From Dinoroseobacter sp042096155 (GTDB taxonomy: Bacteria; Pseudomonadota; Alphaproteobacteria; Rhodobacterales; Rhodobacteraceae), in assembly GCA_042096155.1 (NCBI GenBank), contig JBELMC010000110.1, positions 1 through 8,704 of the forward strand: a stretch of 8,704 nt of DNA, given 5' to 3'. Made by a program: the position numbers and the translations under genes. Of the stretch, positions 1-6,359 are shown in pieces. The notes beneath the pieces were generated by a model. That model was not told the origin of the DNA. It worked only from the letters and a program-made list of their open reading frames with translations, and did no database searches. Numbering within the stretch: the stretch's first letter is position 1; every line of letters begins with the position of its first letter.

Positions 1-486
1 CATCAACTGCCCGTAGGTGAGGTCCGTCAGGCCGGGCTCGATCACGACGTAGTTTTCGAAATAAAGAATACGCTCAAGATCGCGCAGGGTCATATCCAGC
101 ATCAGACCGATGCGCGATGGCAGCGACTTGAGGAACCAGATGTGAGCAACGGGTGACGCCAATTCGATGTGGCCCATCCGCTCACGGCGGACTTTTTGCA
201 GCGTGACTTCCACACCGCATTTTTCGCAGACAACGCCGCGATACTTCATCCGCTTGTATTTGCCACACAGGCATTCGTAATCTTTGATCGGGCCAAAGAT
301 CCGCGCGCAGAACAGGCCGTCGCGCTCGGGCTTGAAGGTCCGATAGTTGATGGTCTCGGGCTTTTTGATTTCCCCGAAGGACCATGACAGGATGCGTTCC
401 GGGGACGCCAGAGAGACTTTGATCTCATCAAATGTCTTTGCAGGCGTGATCGGGTTAAACGGGTTATTTGTCAGTTCCTGGTTCAT
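1..486 (-). CDS. rpoC: RNA polymerase subunit beta' (N-terminal part)
   Basis: The first 162 codons of the beta' subunit of RNA polymerase, which forms the catalytic cleft together with RpoB; the gene continues past the window edge. The product starts MNQELTNNPFNP and carries the N-terminal zinc-binding module with Cys72, Cys74, Cys87 and Cys90 (C-x-C, then C-x2-C), followed by the clamp region GHIELASPVTHIWFLKSLPS (about residues 105-124), all typical of the family. The ATG at 486-484 is preceded by a purine-rich ribosome-binding site, GGAAAGGAAA on the minus strand (500-491). The start overlaps the stop of the small upstream gene as ATGA (486-483), so translation is probably coupled. This is one of the most recognisable bacterial proteins; identity is nearly certain. 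It is truncated only because the window ends. Confidence 0.98.
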   Translation of the reverse strand, partial: MNQELTNNPFNPITPAKTFDEIKVSLASPERILSWSFGEIKKPETINYRTFKPERDGLFCARIFGPIKDYECLCGKYKRMKYRGVVCEKCGVEVTLQKVRRERMGHIELASPVAHIWFLKSLPSRIGLMLDMTLRDLERILYFENYVVIEPGLTDLTYGQLM

Positions 487-761
487 TTCGTTTCCTTTCC
501 AGGTGCTGCGCATTCAAACTCATGCCAAGAGTTGTGAAACCGCACGACGGTGGTTTCGAATTTCGAGAGCGCATGGCCGCCGCACGCTGTGGCCGCCGCA
601 GATTGAAGTTGCTGATCGCTGTATCCGAAGGCTTCGATGAACCCGGTAGATGCGAGACCCTCAATTTTTGTCAAAAGGATCTCGATCTTTTTTCCCGGCG
701 CCACAAAAAAACCGAAGGCGAACGCCACGATCATTGCGAAGATGGAGAGCAATAGCTTCAC
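483..761 (-). CDS. Unrecognised 92-residue membrane or secreted protein between rpoB and rpoC
   Basis: I do not recognise this protein. It starts with GTG (761-759) and ends with TGA (485-483). The start overlaps the rpoB stop as GTGA and the stop overlaps the rpoC start as ATGA. A GGAGGT ribosome-binding site lies at 773-768 inside the last rpoB codons, about 6-7 bases from the GTG. The product has one hydrophobic segment (about residues 3-21, LLLSIFAMIVAFAFGFFVA), then a basic GKK, an amphipathic stretch, and a 50-residue tail with only two cysteines, Cys60 and Cys84, plus His63, His76 and His80. It could be a membrane-anchored or exported small protein with a disulfide; there is no clear signal peptidase site and the charge balance leaves the topology unclear. 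An 11-base direct repeat (574-584 and 590-600) lies in the coding sequence out of phase. The exact fit and strong ribosome site make a real gene likely; function is unknown. Confidence 0.85.
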   Translation of the reverse strand: MKLLLSIFAMIVAFAFGFFVAPGKKIEILLTKIEGLASTGFIEAFGYSDQQLQSAAATACGGHALSKFETTVVRFHNSWHEFECAAPGKETK

Positions 762-3700
762 TCATCCACCTCCGCATCCAGGAGTTCCATGTTCAGGCCG
801 AGGCCGCGGACTTCTTTGACAAGAACGTTGAAAGATTCCGGAATACCGGCCTCGAAATTGTCCTCGCCTTTGACGATACTCTCGTAAACCTTGGTTCGGC
901 CAGCCACGTCATCCGACTTGACTGTCAGCATTTCTTGCAAGGTGTACGCAGCGCCATAAGCTTCCAAGGCCCAAACCTCCATTTCACCGAAGCGCTGACC
1001 CCCAAACTGAGCTTTACCACCCAACGGCTGCTGGGTCACAAGGCTGTATGGTCCGGTGGAGCGCGCGTGGATCTTGTCATCGACCAAATGGTGCAGTTTC
1101 AACAGGTATTTCACGCCCACCGTCACCGGACGCGCGAATTTCTCACCCGTGCGTCCATCGAACAAGTCCGACTGACCACTCTCCGAGAAACCCGCCCGCA
1201 TCAGAGCAGCGTTCACATCGGCTTCTTTGGCCCCGTCAAAAACCGGCGTTGCAATCGGCACGCCACGGACAACACTTCCCGCACGCTCAATCAGATCGTC
1301 TTCGGGCAGGCCGCCAAGAGCCTCGTCATAAATATCATCGCCATAGGCCAGGCGCATCGCGTCGCGCACCGGCGTCAGATCACCCGAGCGACGATATTCG
1401 CCAAGCGCTTCGTCGATATTGATCCCAAGGCCGCGTGCGGCCCAACCCATGTGGGTCTCTAGGATCTGTCCAACATTCATGCGCGACGGCACACCCAACG
1501 GGTTCAGACAGAAATCAACCGGTGTGCCATCTGCAAGGAACGGCATGTCTTCGGTCGGAACAACCTTCGAGATCACGCCTTTGTTGCCATGACGACCAGC
1601 CATTTTATCACCAGGTTGAAGCTTACGCTTCACCGCAATGAAAACTTTGACCATCTTCATCACACCCGGAGGCAAATCGTCCCCGCGGCGCACTTTTTCG
1701 ACTTTGTCTTCAAACCGTGCGGTCAATTGGCGCTTTTGCGCTTCGTACTGGCTGTTGAGGGCTTCGACCTGGCTGGCCTCGGTCTCGTCTTCCAACGCAA
1801 GCTGCCACCACTGACCTCTGGACAAGGTGTCCAGCAGATCCAGGTTGATCACAGACCCCGGCTTGACACCTTTGGGACCCTTTACCGCCGTACGGCCTTC
1901 GATCATGCCCTTCAGGCGCGCGTAAATATTGCGTTCAAGGATGGCCATTTCGTCATCCCGATCACGGGCGAGGCGTTCGACTTCCTCACGCTCGATCTGC
2001 AGCGCACGCTCGTCTTTTTCCACACCGTGGCGGTTGAAGACGCGCACTTCCACGACCGTTCCAAAATCACCCGGCTTTACACGCAAAGAGGTGTCACGCA
2101 CGTCCGAGGCTTTTTCACCAAAGATGGCGCGCAGCAGCTTTTCTTCCGGCGTCATCGGGCTTTCGCCCTTTGGTGTGATTTTGCCAACAAGGATATCACC
2201 AGGCTCGACGTCAGCGCCGATATATACAATCCCCGCTTCGTCAAGATTGCGCAGGGCTTCCTCGCCGACATTTGGAATATCGCGTGTGATCTCTTCTGGA
2301 CCAAGTTTCGTATCACGGGCAGCGACTTCGAATTCCTCAATGTGAATCGAGGTGAAAACATCGTCGCGGGCTATTCGCTCCGAAATCAGGATCGAATCTT
2401 CGTAGTTGTATCCATTCCAAGGCATGAAAGCGACGATGACGTTTTTTCCGAGTGCCAGTTCGCCCATATCCGTTGACGGGCCATCTGCGATCACCTCGTT
2501 CTTGGACACCGTGTCGCCGACCTTAACAAGCGGACGCTGGTTAATGCAGGTGTTCTGGTTTGAGCGTTGGAACTTGCGCAGGCGGTAGATGTCCACACCT
2601 GCATCGCCCAATTCCAGATCCTCTGTCGCGCGCACAACGATACGCTGCGCATCGACCTGATCGATAATGCCACCGCGCTTGGCCATGATCGCCGCGCCAG
2701 AATCCTGCGCAACCACTGTTTCAATTCCGGTGCCAACAAATGGAGCATCGGCCTGCAGCAAAGGTACCGCCTGACGCATCATATTGGACCCCATCAGAGC
2801 CCTGTTCGCGTCGTCGTTCTCAAGAAACGGGATCAGTGAGGCCGCAACAGACACCAACTGCTTCGGGGATACATCAATCAGATCAACATTTTCGCGGCTT
2901 TGCAGCATATAGTCGCCGGATTGGCGGGTGCTGACCAGATCATTCTGGAACCGACCTTCGTCATCCAGGTTTGCGTTCGCTTGCGCCACAGTGTGACGCA
3001 TTTCTTCTGTTGCCGACATATACTGGACATCGTCGGTGACTTTGCCATCAACAACCCGACGATATGGGGTCTCGATAAAGCCATACTTGTTGACCCGCGC
3101 GAATGTCGCGAGACTGTTGATCAGGCCAATATTCGGGCCTTCTGGCGTTTCAATCGGACACATGCGACCATAATGGGTCGCATGTACGTCGCGCACTTCA
3201 AAGCCAGCGCGTTCGCGGGTCAGACCGCCCGGTCCAAGCGCCGAAAGACGACGTTTGTGCGTGACTTCTGACAACGGATTGGTTTGGTCCATGAATTGGG
3301 ACAACTGCGAAGAGCCGAAGAATTCACGCACAGCAGCAGCAGCGGGTTTGGCGTTGATCAAATCCTGCGGCATGACCGTGTCGATTTCAACTGAGGACAT
3401 ACGCTCTTTGATCGCGCGCTCCATCCGCAAAAGCCCGACCCGATATTGGTTTTCCATCAGCTCACCGACAGAACGCACACGACGATTGCCAAGATGGTCG
3501 ATATCATCCACGTCACCGCGCCCATCGCGCAGGTCAACCAGTGCTTTGATGCACGCCACGATATCTTCACGGCGCAGCGTGCGCATCGTGTCTTCCGCAT
3601 CCAAATCCAGACGCATGTTCATCTTTACCCGACCAACGGCAGACAGATCATAGCGCTCGCTGTCAAAGAACAGCGTGTCAAACAAGGCCGAAGCCGCCTC

Positions 3701-4894
3701 GACGGTGGGTGGCTCGCCTGGACGCATGACCCGGTAGATATCCATCAACGCGGTGTCGCGGCCCATATTCTTATCAGTCGCCAAAGTATTGCGCATGTAA
3801 GCGCCAACATTGACGTTATCGATATCCAGCACGGGGATGTCTGTGATACCCGCGTCCAGCAACTCTTTCAAAGACCCGCCAGAGACCTCTCCATCTTTGT
3901 CGACTTCCCAAGTCAGCTCGTCGCCAGCTTCGACGTAAATCGCACCGTTTTCTTCATTGATGATATCTTTGGCGACAAACCGCCCAATGATATTGTCAAA
4001 CGGCACAAGCACGTCCGTGACACTGCCATCTTCAAGCAATTTCTTAACAGCGCGCGGCGTGACTTTTTTACCAGCTTCAGCAATCACCTCGCCGGTCGCA
4101 GCATCAACAACATCTATCAAAGGACGGGTGCCACGCAGACGATCGGGGAAAAACTTGGTGACCCAACCTTCGCCTTTCCGATACGAAAACGGAACAGTGT
4201 CGTAATACGCATCCATAATGTCCTCTTGGTCGAGACCAAGTGCATATAACAGCGTCGTGACTGGCAGTTTACGGCGGCGATCAATACGCGCGAACACGAT
4301 ATCTTTTGCGTCGAACTCGAAATCCAACCAAGAACCGCGATAGGGAATAATCCGGCAGGCGAACAACAGCTTACCCGAGCTGTGTGTCTTGCCTTTGTCG
4401 TGGTCGAAGAAAACGCCAGGCGACCGGTGCATCTGGGAAACGATGACCCGCTCAGTGCCATTAACGATAAATGTACCATTTGGCGTCATCAACGGCATAT
4501 CGCCCATGAAAACGTCTTGTTCCTTGATGTCCTTGACCGACTTTGCGCCCGTGTCTTCATCGATATCGAACACAATCAAACGCAGAGTGACTTTCAGCGG
4601 GGCGGCATAGGTCATGTCGCGCTGCTGACATTCTTCCACGTCGTATTTCGGCTTTTCCAGCTCGTATTTCACGAATTCCAACACCGCGGTTGCATTGAAA
4701 TCCTTGATCGGAAACACAGACTGGAAGACGCCCATGATGCCTTCGCCATCGAGCGGCTGAGGCTGGTCGCCTGATTTCAGAAACAGATCATATGAGGATT
4801 TTTGAACCTCGATCAGATTTGGCATTTCCAGGACTTCGCGGATTTTGCCGAAATATTTGCGGATACGTTTTTGGCCAAGATGCGTCTGCGCCAT
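758..4894 (-). CDS. rpoB: RNA polymerase subunit beta
   Basis: Full-length beta subunit of RNA polymerase, 1378 residues, forming the catalytic core with RpoC. The rifampicin pocket is at residues 527-558 (3316-3221), GSSQLSQFMDQTNPLSEV onward, and keeps the wild-type Gln533, Asp536, His546 and Ser551 (E. coli 513, 516, 526, 531), so the sequence looks rifampicin-sensitive; Thr538, Val544 and Leu550 are conservative differences from E. coli. The active-site motif GDKMAGRHGNKG has Lys1097 and Lys1105 (E. coli 1065 and 1073). The C-terminal contact region with beta' (GGKAQFGGQRFGEMEVWALEA) is intact. I chose the ATG at 4894 because related proteins start MAQ; an in-frame ATG at 4912 adds MKERER and has its own GAGG, so it is possible. 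The gene follows rplL after a hairpin-rich gap and overlaps the next gene as GTGA. Confidence 0.98.
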   Translation of the reverse strand: MAQTHLGQKRIRKYFGKIREVLEMPNLIEVQKSSYDLFLKSGDQPQPLDGEGIMGVFQSVFPIKDFNATAVLEFVKYELEKPKYDVEECQQRDMTYAAPLKVTLRLIVFDIDEDTGAKSVKDIKEQDVFMGDMPLMTPNGTFIVNGTERVIVSQMHRSPGVFFDHDKGKTHSSGKLLFACRIIPYRGSWLDFEFDAKDIVFARIDRRRKLPVTTLLYALGLDQEDIMDAYYDTVPFSYRKGEGWVTKFFPDRLRGTRPLIDVVDAATGEVIAEAGKKVTPRAVKKLLEDGSVTDVLVPFDNIIGRFVAKDIINEENGAIYVEAGDELTWEVDKDGEVSGGSLKELLDAGITDIPVLDIDNVNVGAYMRNTLATDKNMGRDTALMDIYRVMRPGEPPTVEAASALFDTLFFDSERYDLSAVGRVKMNMRLDLDAEDTMRTLRREDIVACIKALVDLRDGRGDVDDIDHLGNRRVRSVGELMENQYRVGLLRMERAIKERMSSVEIDTVMPQDLINAKPAAAAVREFFGSSQLSQFMDQTNPLSEVTHKRRLSALGPGGLTRERAGFEVRDVHATHYGRMCPIETPEGPNIGLINSLATFARVNKYGFIETPYRRVVDGKVTDDVQYMSATEEMRHTVAQANANLDDEGRFQNDLVSTRQSGDYMLQSRENVDLIDVSPKQLVSVAASLIPFLENDDANRALMGSNMMRQAVPLLQADAPFVGTGIETVVAQDSGAAIMAKRGGIIDQVDAQRIVVRATEDLELGDAGVDIYRLRKFQRSNQNTCINQRPLVKVGDTVSKNEVIADGPSTDMGELALGKNVIVAFMPWNGYNYEDSILISERIARDDVFTSIHIEEFEVAARDTKLGPEEITRDIPNVGEEALRNLDEAGIVYIGADVEPGDILVGKITPKGESPMTPEEKLLRAIFGEKASDVRDTSLRVKPGDFGTVVEVRVFNRHGVEKDERALQIEREEVERLARDRDDEMAILERNIYARLKGMIEGRTAVKGPKGVKPGSVINLDLLDTLSRGQWWQLALEDETEASQVEALNSQYEAQKRQLTARFEDKVEKVRRGDDLPPGVMKMVKVFIAVKRKLQPGDKMAGRHGNKGVISKVVPTEDMPFLADGTPVDFCLNPLGVPSRMNVGQILETHMGWAARGLGINIDEALGEYRRSGDLTPVRDAMRLAYGDDIYDEALGGLPEDDLIERAGSVVRGVPIATPVFDGAKEADVNAALMRAGFSESGQSDLFDGRTGEKFARPVTVGVKYLLKLHHLVDDKIHARSTGPYSLVTQQPLGGKAQFGGQRFGEMEVWALEAYGAAYTLQEMLTVKSDDVAGRTKVYESIVKGEDNFEAGIPESFNVLVKEVRGLGLNMELLDAEVDE
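768..773 (-). promoter_or_regulatory. Ribosome-binding site of the small gene, inside rpoB
   Basis: GGAGGT on the minus strand, a full match to the Shine-Dalgarno core, about 6-7 bases before the GTG at 761. It is formed by the codons for Glu-Val near the rpoB C-terminus (EVDE, stop). It fixes the GTG as the start and argues that the short reading frame is translated. Confidence 0.75.
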
Positions 4895-4978
4895 GCGCTC
4901 TCGTTCCTTCATTTTCCCGCCTCATGTCACCCTGGGCGAGGTGCATGACGCTGTGGACAGGGGGTTCGGTCTATACCT

Positions 4979-5000
4979 GCGCGCCGTCCCAATGGCGCGC
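4979..5000 (-). other. Hairpin in the rpoB leader
   Basis: A perfect 7-bp GC-only stem, GCGCGCC with GGCGCGC, around an 8-base loop. It is the last of four hairpins between rplL and rpoB. No T-run follows, so it is not a classic terminator; it may be an RNase processing or stability element (inference). Confidence 0.6.
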
Positions 5001-5021
5001 TCCCGACCGTGAACCTTCCCA

Positions 5022-5052
5022 AGAGAGCGGTTTGTGAACCAAATCGCTCTCT
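5022..5052 (-). other. Hairpin in the rplL-rpoB gap
   Basis: A perfect 8-bp stem, AGAGAGCG with CGCTCTCT, whose 15-base interior can extend by a further TTTG/CAAA helix after one mismatch. In E. coli the equivalent gap holds a partial terminator and an RNase III site; this stem is a reasonable analogue of the processing site, but that is inference. No T-run follows. Confidence 0.6.
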
Positions 5053-5063
5053 AAGACAGGTTC

Positions 5064-5093
5064 GGCTGGGCGCAGAGACCTCTGCACCCAGCC
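5064..5093 (-). other. 13-bp hairpin in the rplL-rpoB gap
   Basis: The strongest stem in the window: 13 pairs (one G-U) around a GGTC loop, left arm GGCTGGGTGCAGA and right arm TCTGCGCCCAGCC. The next bases on the transcript are GAACCTGT, so there is no U-tract. Its left arm can instead pair with the left arm of the upstream hairpin at 5107-5126, giving two exclusive folds. Confidence 0.65.
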
Positions 5094-5106
5094 CGTTTGC
5101 AGCGCG

Positions 5107-5126
5107 ACCCAGATCGAAATCTGGGT
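5107..5126 (-). other. TTCG-capped hairpin just after rplL
   Basis: A perfect 8-bp stem, ACCCAGAT with ATCTGGGT, closed by TTCG, starting only a few bases after the rplL stop codon. UUCG-class loops are unusually stable in RNA. No T-run follows. It could protect the 3' end of a processed rplJ-rplL message or act as the first half of a switch with the next hairpin (both inference). Confidence 0.65.
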
Positions 5127-5131
5127 GCGAA

Positions 5132-5512
5132 TTACTTCAGCTCGACTTCGGCGCCAACGGCTTCGAGCTTGGCTTTGACGTCCTCTGCTTCTGCTTTGTC
5201 GACGCCCTCTTTGACGGCTTTGCCGCCAGCCTCGACCAGCTCTTTTGCCTCTTTCAAGCCCAAACCGGTGATCGCGCGGACCTCTTTAATGACGTTGATT
5301 TTCGACGCGCCTGCGCCTTTGAGGATCACGTCAAATTCGGTCTGCTCGTCGGCCGAGCCGCCAGCGGCGTCGCCCGCAGGACCCGCCATCATCACTGCGC
5401 CGCCAGCGGCGGGTTCGATGCCATATTCGTCCTTGAGGATGGTTTTGAGTTCTTGTGCTTCGAGAAGGGTCAAGCCCACGATCTCTTCTGCAAGTTTCTT
5501 CAGATCAGCCAT
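5132..5512 (-). CDS. rplL: Ribosomal protein L7/L12
   Basis: The 126-residue stalk protein, present in several copies per ribosome, that recruits and stimulates translational GTPases. The N-terminal dimerisation helices occupy about residues 1-33, followed by an Ala/Gly-rich hinge with GGAVMMAGPAGDAAGG (about 36-55), and the C-terminal factor-binding domain from about 58 with the conserved run GLGLKEAKELVEAGG. Length is normal. The ATG at 5512 gives the family start MADLKKLAEEIV. The ribosome-binding site is weak, only GGAA about 10 bases upstream. It follows rplJ after 72 bases with a small hairpin and probably shares the rplJ transcript. It precedes a structured gap that likely sets the ratio of stalk protein to RNA polymerase message, as in E. 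coli. Confidence 0.98.
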   Translation of the reverse strand: MADLKKLAEEIVGLTLLEAQELKTILKDEYGIEPAAGGAVMMAGPAGDAAGGSADEQTEFDVILKGAGASKINVIKEVRAITGLGLKEAKELVEAGGKAVKEGVDKAEAEDVKAKLEAVGAEVELK

Positions 5513-5551
5513 TTTAATGGTTCCGTTCGATAAGATGTGTGTTCCAACGTT

Positions 5552-5567
5552 CAGGGATACAACCCTG
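5552..5567 (-). other. Small hairpin between rplJ and rplL
   Basis: CAGGG pairs with CCCTG around a 6-base loop in the 72-base rplJ-rplL gap. It is short and lacks a T-run, so it is not a terminator; chance cannot be excluded. Confidence 0.35.
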
Positions 5568-5584
5568 CCGGTGTAGGATGCTGT

Positions 5585-6103
5585 TTACGCCGCTTCCGCT
5601 TTGTCCTCGATTGTAGAGAGGATGCCAGCAAGATTTGAAGCAGGTGCGCCAATGGCCCCAGAAAGGTTCGCAGCAGGTGCACCAATGCAAGACGCAACCT
5701 GAGCGATGAGCTCTTCGCGCGACGGCATGGATGCGACGGCTTTTACACCTTCGGGGGTCAGATAGTCTAAGCCCATGGCACCACCAAGGATAACGTATTT
5801 TTTGTTATCTTTGGCATATGCCTCCGAGACCTTGGCCGCGGCCACGGGGTCTTCGGAATAAGCAAAAACGGTCATCCCTGTCAGCAATTCCCCGATCTTA
5901 GCGTTCGGTTTGCCTTCAAGGGCGATCTTGGCGAGCCTGTTTTTGGCAACGCGTACGGATCCACCGGCTTCGCGCATGCGCGCCCGGAAGTCCTGCATTT
6001 CAGCAACCGTGATACCGACATAGTGTGCAACCACAACCACGCCAGAGCTTTCAAAGATTTGGCCAAGTTCTTCGACCACTTTCTCTTTTTGTGCTCTATC
6101 CAC
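5585..6103 (-). CDS. rplJ: Ribosomal protein L10
   Basis: The 172-residue base of the ribosomal stalk, which binds 23S rRNA with L11 and carries L7/L12 dimers on its C-terminal helix. In many bacteria it also represses its own mRNA by binding the leader. The start is GTG (6103-6101), giving MDRAQKEKVVEELGQIFESSG; GGAG lies 7 bases upstream, and the family start supports this choice. The rRNA-binding N-terminal domain includes GGSVRVAKNRLAKIALEG. The C-terminal tail contains two near-identical 11-residue units, IGAPAANLSGA (140-150) and IGAPASNLAGI (151-161), which fit successive L7/L12 docking segments. It follows a 256-base structured leader after rplA and precedes rplL, its binding partner. 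Confidence 0.98.
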   Translation of the reverse strand: MDRAQKEKVVEELGQIFESSGVVVVAHYVGITVAEMQDFRARMREAGGSVRVAKNRLAKIALEGKPNAKIGELLTGMTVFAYSEDPVAAAKVSEAYAKDNKKYVILGGAMGLDYLTPEGVKAVASMPSREELIAQVASCIGAPAANLSGAIGAPASNLAGILSTIEDKAEAA

Positions 6104-6111
6104 AGTGTTAC

Positions 6112-6124
6112 TCCAAATTATGGG
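6112..6124 (-). repeat. Direct repeat copy containing the rplJ ribosome-binding region
   Basis: CCCATAATTTGGA on the minus strand, immediately before rplJ and including most of its GGAG site. A 12-of-13 identical copy, CCCGTAATTTGGA, lies 69 bases upstream at 6181-6193. Confidence 0.55.
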
Positions 6125-6180
6125 AAGCTCTCTCGAGACATCCCGGCTCAGGTTTCGGGGATGTTTCCATCCCCATCGGG

Positions 6181-6193
6181 TCCAAATTACGGG
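6181..6193 (-). repeat. Upstream direct repeat copy in the rplJ leader
   Basis: CCCGTAATTTGGA on the minus strand, matching the copy at 6112-6124 except for one base. It is flanked by a 7-base direct repeat, CGGGTCC on the plus strand (6177-6183 and 6190-6196). Confidence 0.55.
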
Positions 6194-6326
6194 TCCCGGT
6201 GCCAGATCACCCGAGGCAATGCCCCAGAAGAAAGTGTTCCGTTCCCCATCTCAGGCAGGAATTATCGGGCATAGGCCCAACCCACCGTCTCGGACAGGAC
6301 AAGGCCGCTTGAGGTGGCCCTGCCAT

Positions 6327-6352
6327 CCCAGTCCCGCCTCGGCGAGACCGGG
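6327..6352 (-). other. Strong hairpin directly after rplA
   Basis: Eleven pairs (two G-U) around a CGAG loop, with left arm CCCGGTCTCGC and right arm GCGGGACTGGG, starting 7 bases after the rplA stop and its tandem TAG. The bases that follow are ATGGCAGGG, so no U-tract is present and it is unlikely to be an intrinsic terminator. It may be a 3' stability or processing element or the first stem of the L10 leader. Confidence 0.6.
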
Positions 6353-6359
6353 AATTCTA

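Larger units (their letters stand above)
6104..6326 (-). promoter_or_regulatory. Structured rplJ leader, candidate L10 autoregulatory site
   Basis: An untranslated stretch before rplJ with several inverted repeats: GGGGATG/CATCCCC with a GAAA loop (6157-6174), TTGGGC/GCCCGA with a CTAT loop (6265-6280), and a long-range GGCAGG/CCTGCC pairing (about 6318-6323 with 6252-6257). In many bacteria this position holds the L10 leader, where L10-L7/L12 binds to repress translation; position and structure fit, but I have not matched the consensus. A GATAAT box on the minus strand (6259-6264) resembles a -10 element but lacks a good -35, so an internal promoter is only possible. Confidence 0.5.

Noticed and set aside
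574..600. 11-base direct repeat TGGCCGCCGCA as a mobile-element footprint
   Set aside because: The copies are 16 bases apart with nothing between them like an insertion; more likely chance or small slippage inside the small gene.
650..1462. Long plus-strand open frame of 270 codons
   Set aside because: It lies antisense to rpoB, has no recognisable domain or ribosome site, and its composition is what a complement of a conserved GC-rich gene gives.
1589..2476. Plus-strand open frame of 295 codons
   Set aside because: Antisense shadow of rpoB; no family resemblance, and rpoB is certain on the other strand.
3221..3316. Possible rifampicin-resistance changes in RpoB
   Set aside because: The main resistance positions (Gln533, Asp536, His546, Ser551) are wild type; Thr538, Val544 and Leu550 look like lineage differences.
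3446..4249. Plus-strand open frame of 267 codons
   Set aside because: Antisense shadow of rpoB, rich in His and Gln as such shadows usually are.
5064..5093. Intrinsic terminator after rplL
   Set aside because: The stem is strong but no U-tract follows it, nor any of the other three hairpins in the gap, so I list them as structures only.
5009..5533. Plus-strand open frame antisense to rplL
   Set aside because: Its Phe/Asp/Ala-rich product mirrors the rplL codons and its start lies within the leader hairpins; no support for a gene.
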